Positions 9,256-15,431 of a DNA stretch of 15,431 nt are shown piece by piece (the first letter of the stretch is position 1; each line of letters starts with the position of its first letter). Origin of the DNA: Beroe ovata (taxonomy: Eukaryota; Ctenophora; Nuda; Beroida; Beroidae); NCBI GenBank assembly GCA_946803715.1, contig CAMPET010000044.1, positions 56,465 through 71,895 of the forward strand. The letters are read 5' to 3'. The notes beneath the pieces are model-generated. The model was given only the letters and a program-made list of their open reading frames with translations. It was not told the origin of the DNA and ran no database searches. Made by a program: the position numbers and the translations under genes.

Positions 9256-9913
9256 TACTAGGCAACAATTATAGATGGTCAAGTAGACAAGTAAAGCAGA
9301 CAAATCAGCACTAACAAAGTTGTCAATCTATTGTCAATCTCTACCCTAACGTTTTGGGCACAGCACAAACTTATTCTCACTGCTTTGATCAATGGTCTAG
9401 CAACAGACGAAAAAATCTCTTCAAAACAAATTACTTCAAGATAAGTGATAGCGATAAGATAAGAGAACAAGTGTGGCATTTAACCATCTCTAAAGCTTTG
9501 TAAATAAGATACAAATATTCATAAGCACAGAGCGTTGTTCGCCGTTCGGTGAAGCAGTAAATACGCAGGTAAACAGGACATGTTTCGCCTTATTTGCCTG
9601 GCGATGCTAGGCCCAGCTGACGCGAGCCGCGAAGCGGCGAGCGACAGCGAGGGCCTAGANTCTGCTCCTTTTTGTGAGCTCTACGGACAACTCTCTTATA
9701 AGTCAGATCTCCCTGTACTAGGCAACAATTATAGATGGTCAAGTAGACAATCAAAGCAGACAAATCAGCACTAACAAAGTTGTCAATCTATTGTCAATCT
9801 CTACCCTAACCCTATTAAATAAAATAAGATACAAATATTCATGAGCACAGAGCTTTGTTCGCCGTTCGGTGAAGCAGTAAATACGCAGGTAAACAGGACA
9901 TGTTTCGCCTTAT
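9256..9913. repeat. Direct duplication around a single N (9660), with an indel
   Basis: Left copy 9256-9593 and right copy 9716-9913 share two blocks: from TACTAGGCAACAATT to CTACCCTAAC, and from AAATAAGATACAAATATTC to ATGTTTCGCCTTAT. The left copy carries about 140 bp between the blocks that the right copy lacks. After the last shared block the left sequence enters a GC-rich stretch with an inverted CTAGGCCC/GGGCCTAG pair and ends at the N. This again looks like two haplotypes placed in series. Confidence 0.85.
9259..9266 (+). promoter_or_regulatory. Possible RFX X-box half-site upstream of NPHP1
   Basis: TAGGCAAC matches the conserved half of the RFX-factor X-box found before many ciliary genes, and lies about 100 bp upstream of the NPHP1 start. 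The other half is poorly matched. The same word recurs at 9719-9726 in the duplicated copy. Confidence 0.2.
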
Positions 9914-10750
9914 AGGCGCGCCTTCATCGAAAATAATCGCGTCGCATGGCACTGGCTCGGAATTGGCAAGGACGGGAGCCTGTTTTGTGTTTCTTGACAC
10001 AGCACTGCACAGTCGACAGTGCAGTACAGCTGCTCTGCTGCTAGTGCTTGTCAGATTTTATGTTCCCGCGCGGCGTGACCCAAATACTCCGCGCGCGCTG
10101 CTCTGTGTGCGTTTCCGTGGTTTGGACTTTTCTACGATTTTTCAGTTCACTGAGAGTGAGTAGAACAGGGGCGCGCAACGTGGGAACATTGAGCAATCTG
10201 CGGTCTCAAATCACAATCACGTGACAATGACATAAGCACTGCACTCCCTTACCAGTACCACTACCTGTGACCTGGACCGGGGGCCCTCTGAGTTTGAGTC
10301 TGACGCGAGCCGCGAAACAGGCAAACATTCACCATTCACAGTCCCTCAAGTTCAACACTCAAGGCCAGGGCAGTGGAGCTGTGGAGTGTGGACGGATTAC
10401 ATTTACAGCCGGCAATCCGCAATAACATTAACAGAACTTAAAGGTCAAATCTGTAAATGAAAATAAGCTAAAAGTAAAACTGAAAATATAAAAGTCGCAG
10501 GATATTTTCAGTTTCAAAATACTAACACTAAAATAGGTTCTCGATCTCACTACTTCAAGTACTATATAGTAGGTTCAAGTAGAAGTATAGCACTTGAAAT
10601 TCTTGGTTGGTTCTCATTCAATTCAATTTCAACAAAACACAGATGTGTTGTGGCTGCAGTGTTCAGTTCCGTGGGCGATACCCTTATCAGTGCACAAGAT
10701 TGTTGACGACGAACTCGAAGCTGACGTGGGATGCTACAAATACAACCGTC

Positions 10751-13521
10751 CTATCCTTTAGCGATCACTTCATTTTGCCTTGGTATCTGATCATGCCGGT
10801 CCTTGTCTCGCTTTGCGTTGTTTTTCCTGCTTCCAAACGGAGATTTCACCAAACCTCTCATGATAGCTGAGGAAGGATATAGTATTCACAGCTATTTCTG
10901 AGGGCATATTTGAGAGGACAGAGCGTTATCAATATTAATTCCAACTCGTTGAAACACGTGCACGTTGTCAAGGCAATATTGCTCTCACCTGGGTTAAGCG
11001 AGCTCCTCAACAACTGATCCGTCCTCTTGGGGGCTTGAGTTGGCCTACTCGCTTCATAATACTTGTTCAGATACGTAATCAGGTGGTCGGCAGCATCCTC
11101 AAATATACACTCTTTCAACACAACGTCGAACACGCGTTTATCCAGGTCGCATAGTTTCTGAGCAGTGTACACCTGGGCTGCAGAGCTACGCTTCTGTTCC
11201 GCACCACGACCCTTTATCAGGTTCTGTAGAATCTGCGGGGAGTATATCAAATCCTGCATCTGATCACAGTCAATTACCTACTGTCTCATCCTTCCAATCA
11301 TCCCATCATTCCTATCATCGCTTCTAATCGAACCCTCACTGTTCACCGACGAACCTTCATGTTTCCTATTTTTATATGTACAAGAAGAGGGGCGATAGGG
11401 CTCTTTTTGAGGGCCGCGGGACTGTTCACTTTGAGATCGATAAATAACAGGTTGAATGACTGCGATGCTGTGAAGATCTGATGCACAACATGATCCATCG
11501 CCTCTAGGGAGGAGAGAGGGCGTTAGGGGGAGGAGAGAAGGCGTTAATTGACGATAGTGATTCCAGAGACAGTTAGGGCCGCAATTCTAAGAGAGAATAA
11601 CCCAGGTCCCAGACAATCGCGATCATCGCACATATCAATGATACTCCAATACTTCATGCGAGCCTTACCTGTAGTCCCGACCATATTTTTGTTGGCGAGT
11701 GCATTATGAAACGGTTTCAACCACTTTTCCTCGATGTGTATCACCTCTAACTTGTCGCCGAATGCACGTTTTAGGGCGCTGAACAGCGCTTTATGCATGA
11801 GGTCCGTGACATCGAAATTCCGGAGTGACGGGCCACAGAGAACAATCGGTCTGATCATGGGCACTGCTTCGTAGGGTCCTTGTGCCTTGGGATTGACAAA
11901 TGACAAGTGAGAAGAGGGGGGCATGGGCATGAGGGCAGAGGGTTATTATTGAGATTGAAAAGTTATAATCATGAGGAGACTATGAAGTCTGGGGGAGGGG
12001 CTGACAAGAGAAAGAAGTTTGGGTGGGGGTTTATCTCCGAAAATACCATTCCCCGTCCATACCCTCACCTTTAGATCTTTCTCTGATATTCTGGATTGAG
12101 CGATGTGAGACAGGTTTTCAGAACTTCCGTCTATCTTATCGGATACATCTTGATTCTCCTTATCGATCGAGGCTGTCTTTTTCCTGTATATATATGGGGT
12201 ATTTTATGGGAACTGTAAAACTCACTCCAATGGATACCTAGTCATATCATTTTTTCGCATAGAATAGAGTATGAGAATGAGATAAATCTATCCTATCGTT
12301 ATTCCAAATACTGGATCGCATAACATACAAGTCGTGCGAATATAACCTGCGTCCAATGAACTGTCTAAACATGAATCAGGAATAACGTAGGAATCGTGGA
12401 TAACTCAGGAATGAGGAATCTCGTTTATTCATGACGCGCGGTTCTACTCGAGATGACGTCAATAAGCCTGTGTTTCGTCAAACGGCAGGGGCATCATGGT
12501 ATAGAGACTAGGAGGTTGATTTATCGGAAGAAAACCTTAACATCTATAAACGACACTGATATTGGAAAATACAGAGCTACTCACAGACTATTTGTATCTT
12601 TGCTGAGTGATTTCTGGAGGTTCTCTGACACCAGTTTCTTCAGTTTCATGGGTGTTGGAACAAATCCAATGGGAGCATCACACTTCACAACACGTCCTAT
12701 CCACCAGTCTTCATTGAATTGCTGTGTGGAAATGAAATCACGTGAACTTCAAAACATTCCCAAGACATTAGCTTCTGAAGATTAGCGATAGTTCTTAGGA
12801 AAATGATTCATATGTGCACAAGTTAACAAAGTGATCAGATCTACTCCTTGAGGAGAAATTGAAAATTCTGCACGGAAACTCACCGCCTTGATATGAAGAC
12901 AGTCCCGTGCCCTGAAAGTAACTGATTTCCCGTGTATAGGGGAGTCATCATCGTGCAGCCCATTGAAAGTGACATTGGACCTGATCGCAAACTCAACCTT
13001 CATCGTCTGAAAAACAGGCAGAGAAACATGTCACCACAATCATAGTAAATCTGTCACTTTCTGAGTGGGTTGAACCCGCGCAATGATTAGTCAAATCATT
13101 AGTCACGCCAAAATCGAAATGAACCCAAACCTCGGCTTTCTTGATCTTGTTCCAGGCATCGTTGAGTCCGTATTGGACAGGTGGAGTCATTGTACCGTCC
13201 CATTTGTCCTTGATCTCCTTGCACAGCCTGAGAATTCCCTCGTCCGTTTTCACTTTGGGATCGTAGCCATACATCAACTTTTCCAACACCTGCGAGGAAT
13301 GACGGGGTTACAGTGGGGATCACTATACAAATATAACCTGCACAACCACTATACAAAAACGACCCACACAACCAATATACACAGGGAGACATGAGCCCTC
13401 TTCCCTTGCCCCCTCTGCAATCTGGTCAACTAACATCAGAATTCTCATCACAGTAATCATTTCGCCGGAGTACTGCTTCTTTGGCTTTTCTCCAGTGAGC
13501 ACGCGCGAAGAACCCACTCAT
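10751..13521 (-). CDS. CACNB: Voltage-gated calcium channel beta subunit, nine exons
   Basis: Exons on minus: 13521-13435, 13289-13131, 13006-12884, 12721-12585, 12183-12069, 11885-11669, 11503-11355, 11232-10989, 10866-10751 (stop TAG). All joins are GT-AG and keep frame, giving 448 residues. Residues 1-82 are a mostly helical N-terminus. The SH3 (about 86-155) has VEFAIRSNV and DWWIGR (128-133). A short HOOK follows (to 207). The guanylate-kinase-like domain (about 217-392) has RPIVLCGPSLRNFDVTD, LVHIKI, ILQNLIKGRG and a closing helix LITYLNKYYEAS. Like other beta subunits it lacks the ATP P-loop, so it should be non-catalytic. In the family this domain grips the I-II linker of the Cav alpha1 subunit, promoting membrane delivery and tuning gating. 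The tail (411-448) is basic and short. Family members are mostly 480-660 residues. The acceptor at 11232 was preferred over 11253 and 11259 because it gives an ungapped fit to the family. Confidence 0.94.
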
Positions 13522-13775
13522 GTCACGAGGAATACAGCCCTCTTTGAAATGAGGAGGAGATATGGTTCACGATCACGTCTTGTAAAAATATTATATTTTC
13601 GATGTAATGTTGATACTGCGGAGAAAACATATCGATAAAATATTGTTTAAATCTAATCGATAATGAGACAACGAAATTTGTCGATTTTATAGTAGTGGGA
13701 ACTGTGCTGTGGTACTTAACCATTAAAGTGTGTTTATAAGGAATCTGGAATAGTCAGGGAACTAGCACCCCCAGT
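13522..13775. other. Upstream region of the beta-subunit gene
   Basis: No gene is seen. On the minus strand this would be the 5' untranslated region and promoter of the beta-subunit gene. A TATA-like box is listed separately. The start codon context has G at -3. Confidence 0.45.
13685..13691 (-). promoter_or_regulatory. Possible TATA box for the beta-subunit gene
   Basis: The minus strand reads TATAAAA, about 165 nt upstream of the start at 13521. This would place transcription start near 13655 with a leader of about 135 nt if there is no 5' intron. The surroundings are AT-rich, so chance is possible. Confidence 0.3.
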
Positions 13776-13939
13776 AACTATACTACTACTACTACTACTG
13801 GTACTAGGTACTTCTACTGGTACTACAGTAGTACCAGTAGTAGTAGAACCAGTAGTACCAGTATGGAATGAATATTCCGAATTACCAGTACTACTGCTAC
13901 TACTACTACTACTACTGGTAATTGGGAATATTCATTCCA
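13776..13939. repeat. ACT/AGT-rich fold-back with two inverted repeats
   Basis: Two nested structures are visible. First, 13814-13826 (CTACTGGTACTAC) is the exact reverse complement of 13828-13840 around one central base, with weaker pairing on either side. Second, 27-bp arms 13864-13890 and 13913-13939 pair with one mismatch around a 22-base ACT-repeat loop; the arms contain GGAATGAATATTCC. This resembles a fold-back element or a cruciform-forming microsatellite. It lies 250-420 bp upstream of the beta-subunit start. Confidence 0.85.
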
Positions 13940-14173
13940 CATTATGAACATGGATGGGAAACGCATAATGATGTGCCACACACATGTAATACAGATTAAA
14001 TTATAGATACATCTCTGAAACGGGAAACGGTTAATAATATGTAAATGCTACTCGAGCTACGGCGAATTATAGTTGAATTTGGAGAATACGTCAAGGCGGA
14101 GTTAATAGTAGTTACAATGATTTGTACAGACCGTAATCCTTAACTTTGAGTGTGATTCAGCATAGCTTATACA
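13940..14173. other. Non-coding stretch, nothing recognised
   Basis: No open frame of note, no RNA gene and no repeat was recognised between the fold-back and the TG tract. Confidence 0.4.
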
Positions 14174-14551
14174 CTGTGTGTGTGTGTGTACGTGTGTACG
14201 TGTGTGTGAGTGTGTGTGTTTGTGTTTGTGTGTGTGTTCGTTTGTTTGATTGTTTGTGGGCGTGCTTTCCATACAAGTTCGACACTTCGAAGTTCGTTAC
14301 CTCAACCCGTGATAGCTGCAGCTAAGAGTTTGTAATAGTCGTTTACAAGTGGAAGCGTCAAAATGGAGCACATTCTATAATAGAAGGCTAACAAAATTCT
14401 TGGGCATTCCTACTCCTGTATAGTATTGACCGGAGACTGGAAGGTTCCGTGCATGTCTAACCCGCTGGATACATAGGAAATGGGTGCCAATAATGGAGTT
14501 TCCTTTCCTTCATTCGACAGAACAGTCTGTGATAACGAAGCTATAATTCAN

Positions 14552-14585
<34 letters not shown>

Positions 14586-14925
14586 TGTGTGTGTACGTGT
14601 GTGTTCGTTTGTTTGATTGTTTGTGGGCGTACTTTCATACAAGTTCGACACTTCGAAGTTCATGACCTCAACCCGTGATAGCTGCAGCTAAGAGTTTGTT
14701 ATAGTCGTTTACAAGTGGAAGCGTCAAAATTGAGCACATTCTATAATAGAAGGCTAACAAAATTCTTGGGCATTCCTACTCCTGTATAGTATTGACCGGA
14801 GACTGGAAGGTTCTGTGCATGTCTAACCCGCTGGGCACATAGGAAATGGGTGCCAATAATCCCAATAATGGAGTTTCCTTTCCTTCATTCGACAAAACAG
14901 TCTGTGATAACGAAGCTATAATTCA
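14174..14925. repeat. Direct duplication of about 375 bp around a single N (14551)
   Basis: Left copy 14174-14550 and right copy 14552-14925 both begin with a TG microsatellite (interrupted TGTG/TACG tract at about 14174-14250 and a purer run at 14552-14610), continue through TTCGTTTGTTTGATTG and end at GCTATAATTCA. The left copy ends exactly at the N. Differences are a few substitutions and small indels, including an extra CCCAATAAT in the right copy. This fits a false tandem duplication from two alleles. Confidence 0.9.
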
Positions 14926-15431
14926 CTTCCAATATGAGTTTCACATTCATATGGCTTCTCTTCACTGCTCTGCAGCTGCCCAATGAGTAGTGAAGAGAGC
15001 AAGTACTGAATCAGTTTTGATGTTTGAAGAGAGGCTACTGGCTACAGCTCTCCCGGGACAGATCACACTTTCTGTCTTAGTGTGAGCAGATTAACTCACT
15101 AAAACAGCGATTGAAATTGATACTTGGCACTCAGGGAATTCCGGTTTTGGCCCTAGCAACTTGGATCATATGAAAATTTCACAACGAAAATAAATTAACA
15201 ACCAAAAGAAAAGACGCGGCAGTGTCCAGCGAGGAAAGGGATTAGTTAGTTAAATACTTTCAGTAATCCTAACAACAATGCTGGAATAGATATTAAGTTG
15301 TCTGTATGCATCGCATGTAATGAGGCTCACTAAAGATTACTATAATGCTTGGCCAATACAACAACTATCCGTGACATGTTCCGAGCTTGCTGCACTAATC
15401 GTGATGGGGGTTGAGAAAGAGGGAGGGGGAG
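14926..15431. other. Non-coding right end of the window
   Basis: No gene is supported on either strand. It contains a perfect 10-bp inverted repeat (TCTCTTCACT at 14957-14966, AGTGAAGAGA at 14989-14998, loop 22) and a 7-bp one (15063-15069 with 15079-15085). The last bases are a GA-rich tract. Confidence 0.5.
14957..14998. repeat. Perfect 10-bp inverted repeat with 22-base loop
   Basis: TCTCTTCACT pairs with AGTGAAGAGA. There is no adjacent gene to give it meaning, and no T-run or RNA-gene features accompany it. Confidence 0.5.

Larger units (their letters stand above)
9160..10750. other. Spacer between NPHP1 and the calcium-channel beta gene
   Basis: This holds the upstream region of NPHP1 and the 3' flank of the beta-subunit gene. 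The part at 9600-9660 and 9900-10180 is rich in CpG, unlike the AT-rich rest. The plus-strand frames here (9580-9774, 9900-10163, 10607-10870) show no domain; the first crosses the N at 9660. The word GACGCGAGCCGCGAA occurs at both about 9619 and about 10302, which hints at a dispersed repeat. True length is probably shorter because of the duplication around 9660. Confidence 0.5.

Noticed and set aside
9580-9774. Plus-strand frame starting MFRLICLAM
   Set aside because: It spans the N at 9660, so its second half belongs to another contig end; no domain is seen.
11233-11259. Acceptors at 11259 or 11253 for beta-subunit exon 8
   Set aside because: They would insert seven to nine extra residues before ILQNLIKGRG; the acceptor giving an exon from 11232 fits the family without a gap and has a better pyrimidine context.
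13083-13394. 103-residue plus-strand open frame
   Set aside because: It is antisense to beta-subunit exon 2, so it is a shadow frame.
13323-13517. Minus-strand frame MGSSRVLTGEKPKK... as the first beta-subunit exon
   Set aside because: Another frame of the same DNA has a Met at 13521 and an in-phase GTTAGT donor at 13434, giving a better helical continuation into exon 2.
14480-14665. Plus-strand frame with a run of CVCVCV
   Set aside because: It crosses the N at 14551 and is made by the TG microsatellite.
1-15431. tRNA, rRNA, transposase or viral genes
   Set aside because: No cloverleaf with A and B boxes, no ribosomal core sequence and no transposase or reverse-transcriptase motifs were recognised by eye; a dedicated scan was not possible here.

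Overview
The window looks like nuclear DNA from an invertebrate animal, possibly an early-branching one such as a sponge; the phylum is inferred only from compact genes, short introns (mostly 120-450 bp), AT-rich spacers and abundant simple repeats. Genes have GT-AG introns, and two encoded families (a voltage-gated calcium-channel beta subunit and nephrocystin-1) are characteristic of animals and close relatives. There are no prokaryotic features.

All four supported genes are on the minus strand, read from right to left. (1) 10751-13521: a complete Cav beta subunit, rebuilt here as nine exons with matching phases and 448 residues, with SH3, HOOK and guanylate-kinase-like domains. (2) 7237-9159: an intronless NPHP1 (nephrocystin-1) gene of 640 residues with coiled coil, acidic stretch, SH3 and a long C-terminal nephrocystin domain. 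(3) 5283-6980: a two-exon gene for an unrecognised protein of about 500 residues with two tandem CX2CX6HX4C zinc-knuckle-like motifs. (4) 1205-4092: a four-exon gene for an unrecognised, probably disordered protein with six tandem DxYDDRR-type heptads and a Ser/Thr-Pro cluster. Genes 1 and 2 are secure; genes 3 and 4 are predicted from splice signals and phase agreement.

The rest is non-coding: a 111-bp tandem repeat at the left end, an AT-rich spacer with a cluster of ATAAAC motifs (4636-4785), a CpG-rich spacer between NPHP1 and the beta subunit, an ACT/AGT-rich fold-back just upstream of the beta-subunit gene, and TG microsatellites near the right end. Each of the three single N characters (2094, 9660, 14551) lies exactly between two near-identical direct copies of about 200-380 bp. 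This is best read as unmerged allelic contig ends, so three stretches of the window are probably counted twice.

No clearly new biological system is evident. The leads worth following are the helical N-terminal region of the beta subunit, the unusual zinc knuckles, frequent GTT splice donors, a possibly shared 5' exon for the two unknown genes, and the fold-back in front of the beta-subunit gene.
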